Positions 17,856-25,220 of a DNA stretch of 45,491 nucleotides are shown here, one piece after another (within the stretch, counting starts at the first letter, position 1; the number at the start of each line of letters is the position of its first letter). The translations under genes and the position numbers were made by a program. Source of the DNA: Defluviitaleaceae bacterium (GTDB lineage Bacteria > Bacillota > Clostridia > Lachnospirales > WQUN01); contig WRDO01000025.1 in NCBI GenBank assembly GCA_009779755.1, positions 1 through 45,491 of the forward strand. The letters run 5' to 3'. The notes beneath the pieces are model-generated. The model did not search any database. It was not told where the DNA came from and saw nothing but the letters and a program-made list of their open reading frames with translations.

Positions 17856-20086
17856 TGGATATCTTCAGCCACTACGCACCCTTCATACAAGAATTTATTT
17901 ACCAAAATAACTGGAAGGAAATCCGCGCCGTGCAAACCGAAGCGGCGAAGTCGATTTTCCTTTCGGATAATAACGTGCTGATTTGCGCCAAGACCGCGTC
18001 GGGTAAAACCGAGGCGGCTTTTTTCCCGGTTTTGTCGGAGCTGGAAAAGGAAGCGCCGATGAGCTTCGGCGCAATCTATTTAGCTCCGTTAAAAACGTTG
18101 ATTAACGACCAATTCAAGCGCATCGATTTATTGTTGAGGGAATCGAATACCCCGGTTTTCCATTGGCACGGGGACGTTTCCTATTCGCATAAAAAAGCGG
18201 CGATTAAGAACCCGCGGGGGATATTGCAAATCACGCCCGAGTCCCTCGAGGGGATGATGGTAAACCGCACAAATAATATTTATCATTTATTTAATGATTT
18301 AAAATTTATTATTATTGACGAAATCCACTTTATGGCGGGTACGGACCGGGGTAATCAAATCAAATGCATCCTCGAAAGACTGGCGCGGATAATCAAACGC
18401 CACCCGCGGCGTATCGGCCTTTCGGCGACCATCGGCGACCCGTTGGCCTCCGCCGAATGGCTGGGCGAAAAAAACGAACGCGGTACGGATATCGTCTTTA
18501 TCAAGGACGAAAAATATAAATTCAAATTGGCGTGCGAGCATTTTTTCACGGCGGATACAAAGTCCCACACCGTTGAAGAAAACCAAATGTATGAGAACTA
18601 CGGGGACAAATATTCGTATTTCCTTTTCTCCGACGAAGCGAATAAATATATTTATAAACACGTTAAAAATAAATTAAAATCATTAATATTTTTAAATACC
18701 CGCGAGGAAACGGAATACATGACCGCAACCCTGCGTGGCATCGCCGAAATCAAACGCGAAAAAGATATCTTCTACATCCACCACGGAAGCATTTCCAAGC
18801 AATTACGCGAAGAAACCGAAGCCGACATGAAGGACGAACACAAGCAAACGGTAACCTGCGCCACGGTTTCGATGGAGTTGGGCATCGACATCGGTTACTT
18901 GGAACGCATCGTGCATTTGGGCGCGCCCAACTCGGTTTCATCATTTTTACAACGCATGGGGCGCTCGGGCAGGCGCGACATCCCGCCGGAAATGATGATC
19001 ATCATCAATGAGGACATCGTTAAACCCGACGCGCTCCTCCCCCACTCCCTCCCGTGGGAACTACTCAAATCCATCGCCGTCGCGCAGCTCTACATCGAGG
19101 AACGCTGGATCGAACCCCCCGTGCTTAAAAAAATGCCGTTTTCGCTCCTCTTCCACCAAACGCTGACCGTCCTCGCCGCTGCTTACGAATTAAAGCCCGA
19201 CGATTTCTTCGAACGCATCCTCACGCTGTCGCCCTTTAGGCATGTGGAGGAAGAGGATTACCGCATCCTATTGCGCCATATGCTGAAAACAAAAATGCTC
19301 CAACTCACCGACGAGCGCACGGTCATCGTCGGCTTGGAGGGTGAAAAATTAATCAATTCCTATAAATTCCTGGCCACCTTTAAAGCGTACGAGGAATATA
19401 AGGTGATGCACGGCACGTCGCATATCGGCACGCTCACCGGCGAAATGCCCATCGGCGATATATTCACCCTCGCGGGCATTACGTGGGAGGTCGCCGAAGT
19501 CGTGCCCGCGCAAAAGGTCATCCTCGTAAAAAAAGCCGAAGGCTACGGCGCGTTCCCGTGGCCCGGCACGTACCGCGACATCCATACGAAAATCATCCGC
19601 CAAATACGTAAAATCCTAATGGAGGACACGCCCTACCCGTACCTAAAGCCCCGCGCGGCGGAACGTTTAAACCAAGCGCGCGCAATCGCCCGATCATCGG
19701 GGATATTGGCGCAACCCATCGTCCACTTGGGCGGTAAGCAATGGGCGTTGTTCCCGTGGTTGGGTTCCAAATCAAATTGGGCGTTGCGTCGTTTTGTTAA
19801 AAGAAATTGCGTAAAGAAATTCGGCTTGACCGACATCGAATACGGCGATTGGTATTACATCCGGCTAAATATAAATAAAGGCGACGGAAATGAATTAATA
19901 AATGATATTAAATCATTTTTTAATCATAATTCCGACTTAAATTCTCTTGTGGGCGAAAAGGAAAACCCCGTCTACGAACGCTACGACGTGTACGTCCCGC
20001 AGGAATTAATCAGAAAGGGTTATGTCGTTGATAAAATGGACGGCAGCGAGGTTAAGGAATGGCTGGGGTGGTTTGATTATAAATAA
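17855..20086 (+). CDS. Lhr-like superfamily 2 DEAD/DEAH helicase
   Basis: A 743-residue ATP-dependent helicase. Visible motifs: Q-like N-terminus, motif I AKTASGKT (45-52), Ia APLKTLIND, motif II DEIH (155-158), motif III SAT (about 190), motif V GIDIGYLERIVHLG and motif VI QRMGRSGRR. The C-terminal 350 residues follow the Lhr-type layout (winged helix and an extra domain), but the protein is much shorter than Lhr of E. coli. A role in DNA or RNA repair is likely from the family. Start at TAATG overlap with the transporter. Confidence 0.85.
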   Translation: MDIFSHYAPFIQEFIYQNNWKEIRAVQTEAAKSIFLSDNNVLICAKTASGKTEAAFFPVLSELEKEAPMSFGAIYLAPLKTLINDQFKRIDLLLRESNTPVFHWHGDVSYSHKKAAIKNPRGILQITPESLEGMMVNRTNNIYHLFNDLKFIIIDEIHFMAGTDRGNQIKCILERLARIIKRHPRRIGLSATIGDPLASAEWLGEKNERGTDIVFIKDEKYKFKLACEHFFTADTKSHTVEENQMYENYGDKYSYFLFSDEANKYIYKHVKNKLKSLIFLNTREETEYMTATLRGIAEIKREKDIFYIHHGSISKQLREETEADMKDEHKQTVTCATVSMELGIDIGYLERIVHLGAPNSVSSFLQRMGRSGRRDIPPEMMIIINEDIVKPDALLPHSLPWELLKSIAVAQLYIEERWIEPPVLKKMPFSLLFHQTLTVLAAAYELKPDDFFERILTLSPFRHVEEEDYRILLRHMLKTKMLQLTDERTVIVGLEGEKLINSYKFLATFKAYEEYKVMHGTSHIGTLTGEMPIGDIFTLAGITWEVAEVVPAQKVILVKKAEGYGAFPWPGTYRDIHTKIIRQIRKILMEDTPYPYLKPRAAERLNQARAIARSSGILAQPIVHLGGKQWALFPWLGSKSNWALRRFVKRNCVKKFGLTDIEYGDWYYIRLNINKGDGNELINDIKSFFNHNSDLNSLVGEKENPVYERYDVYVPQELIRKGYVVDKMDGSEVKEWLGWFDYK

Positions 20087-20097
20087 AATATATTTGC

Positions 20098-20266
20098 TCA
20101 TGTTTTTATTTTTACAAGCCTCTTTATTTCCTCGTAAAAATTTTCTCGCGTTCCGGCTAATATAACAACGACAAGCCCTTCATCTTCTTCGTAGATGCGG
20201 TAACTTCTTGTCCCTTAGTTTTTTGAAGTATCGTTCGGCGGCTTTGGAATAGCTGATGTTATACAT
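20098..20266 (-). pseudogene. RelE/ParE-type toxin remnant
   Basis: From ATG 20266 the frame reads MYNISYSKAAERYFKKLRDK, the classic RelE N-terminus, then breaks. In the next frame it resumes as RIYEEDEGLVVVILAGTREN and ends IKRLVKIKT at 20098, the classic toxin C-terminus. The intact family has about 85 residues; roughly 30-35 from the middle are missing, so the toxin is deleted and dead. It starts 3 bp after the antitoxin stop, the normal operon order for these pairs. Confidence 0.82.
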
Positions 20267-20269
20267 GTG

Positions 20270-20629
20270 CTATTTCTCCCCAAAAATATCCTTCGTGGTA
20301 GCCGAAAGCTGTTTACCTGCAGCGATATTATCTGCTTCGTCAATCATGATGCCAATAGCTTTTTTTATGTTTTTTCGTTGGTTGGCAAACTCGTTAATTA
20401 ACTCGTCGCCGTTATAACCCTGCGCAACCAAGTCTTTTAATATTTCCATAGTAAAGCTGTCATCATTTGTTGAAAGCGGGCGAATAACGACTGCATCGTG
20501 TGTGAGGAAACATTCGATTTCTTTACCGAATTGTAATTGCTCGTAAAATTTAAGCGGTATTGTAACCTGGCGCTTAGCCGTTACATTAATTATCTTCTTA
20601 TCAATTATTAAATTTTTTGATGCAACCAT
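20270..20629 (-). CDS. AbrB/SpoVT-type antitoxin
   Basis: About 119 residues from ATG 20629; the frame is open to 20713 but the homologous part begins here. Residues 10-50 form the swapped-hairpin AbrB fold: INVTAKRQVTIPLKFYEQL followed by a beta strand with AVVIRPL. The C-terminal alpha-helical tail would neutralise the toxin. With its toxin deleted (20098-20266) it may persist as an orphan antitoxin or a transcription factor. A GGGTGG precedes the chosen start. Confidence 0.78.
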   Translation of the reverse strand: MVASKNLIIDKKIINVTAKRQVTIPLKFYEQLQFGKEIECFLTHDAVVIRPLSTNDDSFTMEILKDLVAQGYNGDELINEFANQRKNIKKAIGIMIDEADNIAAGKQLSATTKDIFGEK

Positions 20630-20711
20630 AAAATTGCCACCCATCTTTTTTCTTTCGATTACTATATCAAGGAAAATAGGAAACGTCAAAAGTTTGGGGT
20701 AAATCATTTGC

Positions 20712-20737
20712 AAATAAAAAATAAAAAATAAAAAATA
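20712..20737. repeat. 7-bp tandem repeat, A-rich
   Basis: The unit TAAAAAA repeats about 3.5 times, with T every seventh base. It lies between the antitoxin gene and the downstream hypothetical gene. 20738-20822 shows no gene. Confidence 0.7.
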
Positions 20738-20889
20738 TTATTTAAACAACAACGGATTGCATCCAAAGCGATACCGACCCCATAGAACAAGCCTGTGAAT
20801 GAGTTGAGGGTTTCATTTTAATTTATGCCGATTCGAGTTCCAATATAATCCACTTTTCCATCAAATCACGGACAACGGGGTCAGATAAA

Positions 20890-21276
20890 TCAAATCTGTA
20901 TCCGGAAAAGCGGCACTTTGCTTTGCTTTTTGATAACCGTTGCCGCCGGAAAATTGGCACCGAAGTCCGGCATGACGACATCCCTTATATTCGATGCTGT
21001 TATGCATAAATGAAAACCGCGCGATTCCCATGTCCTATCGCCCTGTGTACCGTAAATATCGAATTTGCGTTTTCCTTCCACGTCAATCGTGTCTTGGTTG
21101 GCGGTAATTTTATCGAACATTGCATAATGAAAATCACGGAAAGTCATCATGCCCCTTCGTAATTCATCATCGGTTAAACCGTGGCGAATAAGTTCCGCCA
21201 CGGTAAAGTCCCCGGGCATATTTGTAATGACAAGGGCTTTCATATATTCGCTGACATACGTCAAATTATTTTTCAT
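20890..21276 (-). CDS. Hypothetical protein, probably frameshifted at its C-terminus
   Basis: About 128 residues from ATG 21276, which overlaps the stop of the VOC remnant (ATGA). No family recognised. A plausible C-terminus continues in another frame: after a repeated CAAAG near 20915-20925, the frame reading CRFSGYRFDLSDPVVRDLME and ending at a stop at 20823-20825 looks more natural than the short tail to 20890. That suggests a slip in the repeat, or a sequencing error. If so the full gene was about 150 residues. Confidence 0.5.
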   Translation of the reverse strand: MKNNLTYVSEYMKALVITNMPGDFTVAELIRHGLTDDELRRGMMTFRDFHYAMFDKITANQDTIDVEGKRKFDIYGTQGDRTWESRGFHLCITASNIRDVVMPDFGANFPAATVIKKQSKVPLFRIQI

Positions 21277-21502
21277 TTTAAAACCCCGCACACAAGTTCA
21301 ATAAAATTTCCTTCGGGGTCTGCGACAACGGCTTCATGCAGTCCGTATGGCTGCGATACAGGCCCATGTACATGCTTTGCTCCGTACTTAATTAATCGTT
21401 CGTATTCGGGTTAACAATTTCCATTACACCGCTGCGGTTCTCGTTAGGCATGTCAATGATTTTATGTTCGTTTCCACATTCAAGCTCTAATTTTCTACTC
21501 AT
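21273..21502 (-). pseudogene. VOC (glyoxalase-fold) protein remnant
   Basis: ATG 21502 has GGAGTG in place upstream and starts MSRKLELECGNEHKIIDMPN, then stops after NPNTND. In another frame the gene resumes with EYERLIKYGAKHVHGPVSQP and ends DPEGNFIELVCGVLK, the typical last strand of VOC proteins with the metal-site glutamate. The intact family has about 115-125 residues, so part of the middle is missing. The stop TGA overlaps the ATG of the next gene. Confidence 0.75.
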
Positions 21503-21616
21503 GTAAAACACTCCTTTGAAATATTTTATATTATAGTTTCAACCACAAAGCAGGGTGTATAATGAATTTTTTCGCTTAAATGCCCCTTTATACCAATCCC
21601 TAACCATAATCATTGA

Positions 21617-22159
21617 GTGAAGCTAATAAGAATGGTATACTGGCAATGGGTGATAAGGATGCCAAAACGTAAGAAAATAAGCGAGGAACAAATCAAGGAG
21701 ATAACAGAAGCCTGGGGAAAAACCAAAACTAAAAACACATATCGGCGGCTTAAAGCATTATTGCTATACGCGCAGGGCGAAAAGCACAAACAAATCGCTA
21801 TACAGACAGAGTTTGCACCCACATACATTGGGGAGTTGGTAACGCGCTACCTGACAAAGGGGCTTGGTGCTGTCGCTGATAACAACTATCACACAAAACC
21901 AAGAAACCTGAACTTCGACGAAGAAAAGGCATTGCTCGATAAATTTCGAAAGCAAGCGGAACAAGGTCAAATTGTGGAAACCTCGGCCATCATCAAAGCA
22001 TACGAAGAAGCGATGGGGCGTCCGATGGGCAAAAGCAATGGCCAGATATACACGGTTTTGAAACGCCACGGCTGGCGAATGGTCATGCCACGGAGCAAGC
22101 ATCCGAACAAGGCAAGCGATGAGGAGATAACCGCCTCAAAAAAATTAACACAATCTTGA
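21617..22159 (+). CDS. IS630-type transposase, frame A
   Basis: About 180 residues of helix-turn-helix DNA-binding region, KAYEEAMGR and related helical segments, ending in TASKKLTQS. The exact start is unclear: GTG 21617, ATG 21632 or ATG 21659 (MPKRKKISEEQ), the last most like the family. The run of seven A near 22138-22144 in ACCGCCTCAAAAAAATTAAC is a classic slippery site. A -1 slip there joins this frame to the catalytic frame at 22156. Confidence 0.85.
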   Translation: MKLIRMVYWQWVIRMPKRKKISEEQIKEITEAWGKTKTKNTYRRLKALLLYAQGEKHKQIAIQTEFAPTYIGELVTRYLTKGLGAVADNNYHTKPRNLNFDEEKALLDKFRKQAEQGQIVETSAIIKAYEEAMGRPMGKSNGQIYTVLKRHGWRMVMPRSKHPNKASDEEITASKKLTQS

Positions 22160-22704
22160 AGGAAGAACTGGTAAATTTTACAAGTGGCCGAGTGCGCTTG
22201 ATGTTCCAAGATGAAGCGGGTTTTGGCCGTATCAACAAGCCTAAATATTGTTGGTGTTTTCCGGGGTATCGCCCTACCGTGCCTTGCCATCATATCCGTG
22301 AATACCGCTACGCGTACGGTGCAGTTGAACCCCTGACGGGTGAATCGTTTTTCCTAATACTCCCCTACGCCAACACGCATTGCATGAATATATTTTTACA
22401 GCATTTATCTGACGAATACCTTGATGACCGTATTTTATTGGTATGTGACGGTGCAACCTGGCATCGGTCAAAATTACTTGATATACCGTCAAACATACGA
22501 TTTATTTTTTTGCCACCGGCTACGCCGGAAATGAATCCGATAGAGCAAATTTGGAAGGAGATTCGAAAATTGGGATTCAAAAACGAAATCTTCCCCACGC
22601 TTAATCATGTCATGGACAGACTTTGCGAAGTCATTAATTCATTGTCCACGGTTGTGATAAAAAGCATTACCGGTCGCGCTTGGATAATCAATGGTTTTGT
22701 TTAG
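22156..22704 (+). CDS. IS630-type transposase, frame B (DDE catalytic part)
   Basis: About 182 residues with DDE motifs: RLMFQDEAGFG (first Asp), LLVCDGATWHRS (second Asp) and LPPATPEMNPIEQIWKEIR (catalytic Glu and the NPIE motif of IS630/Tc1-mariner). The TTG at 22156 is probably not used; the frame is likely reached by -1 frameshift at the A7 run about 20 bp upstream. The stop lies just inside the right inverted repeat. Confidence 0.87.
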   Translation: MKEELVNFTSGRVRLMFQDEAGFGRINKPKYCWCFPGYRPTVPCHHIREYRYAYGAVEPLTGESFFLILPYANTHCMNIFLQHLSDEYLDDRILLVCDGATWHRSKLLDIPSNIRFIFLPPATPEMNPIEQIWKEIRKLGFKNEIFPTLNHVMDRLCEVINSLSTVVIKSITGRAWIINGFV

Positions 22705-22717
22705 GGATTGGTATTAA

Positions 22718-23473
22718 TTACTGCCACTCGTATGGGTCGGCAAAATGATTCGATATAAATGAAAAATCCTTCGGATAATCGTATGCCGTCCATGATTCGT
22801 AGTCGTTTACCAATGCGGCGGCTTCTTCATCGGTTAAATGGTGCAGGAAGCTGTGGCATTTTTCTATAAACGCCTCGGGCTTGTTCGGGGCGTTTATTAC
22901 ACATTCCTCCATTTTGCGTAGTGACGGGAACAGGATTTTATTTTCGAGTAAAACCAATCTGTAGGCGCAAAAAACCATCCCGTTGGCTACGTGGTTTCTG
23001 TGGAAGCCCTGCGGTTTACAGATTTTCCAAAAATAGTTGTGATATTGCTTCATTGTGCAGTAGTAACGCTGTTTCTTTGCGGCTAACTCGGCTTCGGGGA
23101 ACACGGGAATACGCGAAACCATTTCCGCAAGCTCCGCGTCGTCGCAATAGAGAGGCCGCGCACAAGAAAACATATTACGCATCGGTTCGCTTCCATTTTT
23201 CAAAATGGACTCAATATGCTCGCGGGTTTTGTAATGAATGTCAAAGTAGCCGTTTTCATACGTGCATTTTCCCCAATGGCACTCCATTGTGGTGTGTGAT
23301 GCTTTTCTGCGGTCAAAGTATTCCTGGGATATAACCGCAACCCCGTCCAGATCGGAATCGGGACGCGCCGTCCCCGTTGCCACCGAACCGATTAGGAATA
23401 ATGCCGAAATCCTCGCATCGGTTTTGAAATACTCAACCATGTTTTTAATTGAATCCTCGTGATGTTTTAACAT
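22718..23473 (-). CDS. MNT-type nucleotidyltransferase
   Basis: About 251 residues. The nucleotidyltransferase motif GSVATGTARPDSDLD is at 29-43 with metal-binding Asp 41 and 43, as in kanamycin or aminoglycoside nucleotidyltransferases and MNT proteins. The C-terminal part is helical. The target molecule is unknown; drug, protein or tRNA are all possible. I prefer ATG 23473 because AGGAG lies 10 nt upstream; GTG 23482 would be too close to it. Follows a small Cys-rich frame by about 20 bp. Confidence 0.75.
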   Translation of the reverse strand: MLKHHEDSIKNMVEYFKTDARISALFLIGSVATGTARPDSDLDGVAVISQEYFDRRKASHTTMECHWGKCTYENGYFDIHYKTREHIESILKNGSEPMRNMFSCARPLYCDDAELAEMVSRIPVFPEAELAAKKQRYYCTMKQYHNYFWKICKPQGFHRNHVANGMVFCAYRLVLLENKILFPSLRKMEECVINAPNKPEAFIEKCHSFLHHLTDEEAAALVNDYESWTAYDYPKDFSFISNHFADPYEWQ

Positions 23474-23494
23474 TTTTTCCACGCTCCTAATTTT

Positions 23495-23794
23495 TTAAAA
23501 AGCATTTTTTATCCGTATCAATTCTTTTATATTTTCCAAGGTCATCGCATTGTGGTCACGTAACCAAATTGGAAAATGCCCGCACACATTGCCGCGTTTT
23601 TTTCCGCATATCGTTATACTTTTTCCTTCGCCGTTATTACACATATGAACGCATTTTGTACATGGGTGTATACTTGCGGAAACGATTTTTTTCAGATTTT
23701 CGCTGTTTGCAAACTCATTGAGATATTCGTCGCGTTGCCCGGCCGAGCATATTATGTAAATAATAAAACCTCTAACATGACAACAGTTTGTCAT
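23495..23794 (-). CDS. Small Cys-rich hypothetical protein (doubtful start)
   Basis: About 99 residues if started at ATG 23794. The C-terminal half has CTKCVHMC and later TICGKKRGNVCGHFP, giving five Cys in about 30 residues; this suggests metal binding. No ribosome binding site is evident at ATG 23794, so translation is unsure. The open frame extends upstream to 24064, but that part is inside the structured RNA and is not protein-coding. It precedes the nucleotidyltransferase and may be in its operon. Family not recognised. Confidence 0.4.
   Translation of the reverse strand: MTNCCHVRGFIIYIICSAGQRDEYLNEFANSENLKKIVSASIHPCTKCVHMCNNGEGKSITICGKKRGNVCGHFPIWLRDHNAMTLENIKELIRIKNAF
23777..23794. 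promoter_or_regulatory. 18-bp inverted repeat, possible operator
   Basis: ATGACAA-CAGT-TTGTCAT forms perfect 7-bp arms around a 4-nt spacer. On the minus strand it lies just after a TATAAT and covers the putative start of the Cys-rich frame. The layout is that of a repressor site. No known regulator can be named from it. Confidence 0.45.
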
Positions 23795-23814
23795 AATTAT
23801 AATAAACGCAATAC

Positions 23815-23866
23815 AAAAAACCCATGCGGGAAGCTCAAGCATCAAAAGATGCGCCCGCACGGGGTT
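23815..23866 (-). terminator. Intrinsic terminator of structured RNA copy 1
   Basis: AACCC and GTGCGGG pair with CCCGCAT and GGGTT around an inner hairpin GCATC-TTTT-GATGC, followed by six T. An unpaired TTGAGCTT lies on the 3' side of the inner hairpin and is identical in copy 2. Confidence 0.85.
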
Positions 23867-24049
23867 GTCACTCGCTTCCAAGTCCGGGTGGAAGCGGTTG
23901 GGGGTTGTTTTATTGAATTTTACTTCTTTGCGGTGTCGATAAAATGTAAATAACTCGGGAGGGCACCCATTATATGCATTACCCGTGACCCGGCTGCGCA
24001 GCCTGTATGGGTCGCTTGCAAACCTCGGCAAAGACGATGACCTTGATTT
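23815..24049 (-). ncRNA. Structured RNA, copy 1
   Basis: About 235 nt with its own promoter and terminator. On the RNA strand, in order: GCCGAGG; helix P3 with GACCC (24013-24009 as read) enclosing GGCTGCGCAGCC and closed by GGGTC; an identical block TGCATATAATGG; CCCTCCC that can pair back to GAGG; an A/T-rich linker; helix P2 CGCTTCCA/TGGAAGCG (23896-23873); and a terminator hairpin. It aligns over its length with copy 2 at 43876-44197. Helices P2 and P3 keep pairing through matched changes: T-A to C-G and A-T to C-G in P2; C-G to T-A in both parts of P3. No reading frame is conserved. Family not recognised; a known clostridial RNA such as raiA cannot be ruled out. Confidence 0.75.
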
Positions 24050-24055
24050 AATATG

Positions 24056-24083
24056 ATTATACATAAATCGAACATTGTGTCAA
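24056..24083 (-). promoter_or_regulatory. Sigma-A promoter of structured RNA copy 1
   Basis: TTGACA (24083-24078) and TATAAT (24061-24056) separated by 16 bp, both perfect consensus hexamers. The predicted start is about 24049. It is divergent from the recombinase gene. Confidence 0.8.
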
Positions 24084-24176
24084 CACGTATTTGCAAGAAC
24101 TTTCATTCGTCGTTTATTCCGCTATACGTTATATGATATCATTGCTTTATATTTAATGATAAGGGACGTGTTCCCC

Positions 24177-25220
24177 ATGCCCGCCAACTACCACGACCAA
24201 AAAAAAGCCCAAGAAACCCAACGCCTGCGTGAAATGCTCCGGCAGTTACCGTTGTTTCTCGGGCCTTATTTTATGAGTTTGGGTGACCAAACGTCTTCGC
24301 TTACGCGGGTGGGGTACGCGTATGATTTGCGTATATTTTTTAATTACCTATCGGAAGAAATCCTTGACGGCAAACCCATCCGCGAAATCACGGTCGATGA
24401 TTTAATTAAAATCGATTCCGACCACGTACAGATGTTTATGGAATACCTTACCTACTACATACCCCAAGGCGAAACGGAGGAAGCGTTGCAAAACGCCGCC
24501 CTGGGCAAATCCCGCAAGCTCGCCGCCGTACGCGGTTTATTTAAGTATTTATATATGAAGAAACACATCCCCGCCAATCCGGCGGAGCTGGTGGGTTTCC
24601 CCAAAATCACCAATAAAACGATCACCACACTTGAGGTAGACGAAATCGCCAAATTACTCGACGAAGTGGACAGCGGCGAAAAACTGTCACCCAAACAGAA
24701 GGAATTTCATGAACGGACAAAATTACGCGACGCCGCGATTATCACGCTTTTACTCGGCACGGGGATGCGTGTATCGGAATGTGTGGGCATCGATCTTAAC
24801 CACATCGACTTCGAGGTTGGCGGCATTAAAGTCACCCGCAAAGGCGGTGACGAAATGGTCCTCTACTTCGGAGAAGAAGTCGCCGCCGCGCTCGAAGCCT
24901 ATATGGCGGAACGGGATAAAACCACTCCGCTGGCCGGGCATGAACAGGCCTTGTTTTTATCCTTGCAAAACCGCCGCATCACCGACCGCGCCGTACAAAA
25001 TTTGGTAAAAAAATATGCCGCGCTGGTCACGCGGCTTAAGAATATTTCGCCTCATAAATTACGTTCGACCTTTGGTACGCAGCTTTATGCGGAAACGGGG
25101 GATATTTACCTCGTGGCCAACGTCCTTGGCCACGCAGACGTCAACACCACCCGCAAGCACTACGCCAAGATGGACGAGCAATACCGCCGACGGGCGGCCA
25201 ACGCGGTTAAACTGCGCTAG
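24177..25220 (+). CDS. Xer-type tyrosine recombinase
   Basis: About 347 residues from ATG 24177. An N-terminal core-binding (SAM-like) domain at 30-135 is followed by the catalytic domain with R198 (GTGMRVSEC), K222 (VTRKGGDE), H293-x-x-R296 (HKLRSTFG), H319 (LGHADVNTT) and nucleophile Y329. All catalytic residues are present. The length fits XerC/XerD-type or integrase enzymes with no large accessory part. Whether it resolves chromosome dimers or serves a mobile element is unclear. Its stop overlaps the convergent HDOD gene by 4 bp. Confidence 0.85.
   Translation: MPANYHDQKKAQETQRLREMLRQLPLFLGPYFMSLGDQTSSLTRVGYAYDLRIFFNYLSEEILDGKPIREITVDDLIKIDSDHVQMFMEYLTYYIPQGETEEALQNAALGKSRKLAAVRGLFKYLYMKKHIPANPAELVGFPKITNKTITTLEVDEIAKLLDEVDSGEKLSPKQKEFHERTKLRDAAIITLLLGTGMRVSECVGIDLNHIDFEVGGIKVTRKGGDEMVLYFGEEVAAALEAYMAERDKTTPLAGHEQALFLSLQNRRITDRAVQNLVKKYAALVTRLKNISPHKLRSTFGTQLYAETGDIYLVANVLGHADVNTTRKHYAKMDEQYRRRAANAVKLR

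Larger units (their letters stand above)
21591..22713 (+). mobile_element. IS630-family insertion sequence
   Basis: The 1123-bp element is bounded by perfect 13-bp inverted repeats, TACCAATCCCTAA at 21591-21603 and its complement at 22701-22713. TA dinucleotides at the ends fit IS630 target choice. It carries two overlapping transposase frames. Both repeats and both frames look intact, so it may still move. Confidence 0.9.

Noticed and set aside
23800..24064. Protein-coding reading of the first half of the 23495-24064 minus frame, and the similar frame at 43869-44273 minus
   Set aside because: Both overlap the structured RNA. Similar peptides in the two frames (CGKLKHQKMRPH and CGKLKHHKMPPH) come from the conserved terminator hairpin, not from a protein family.
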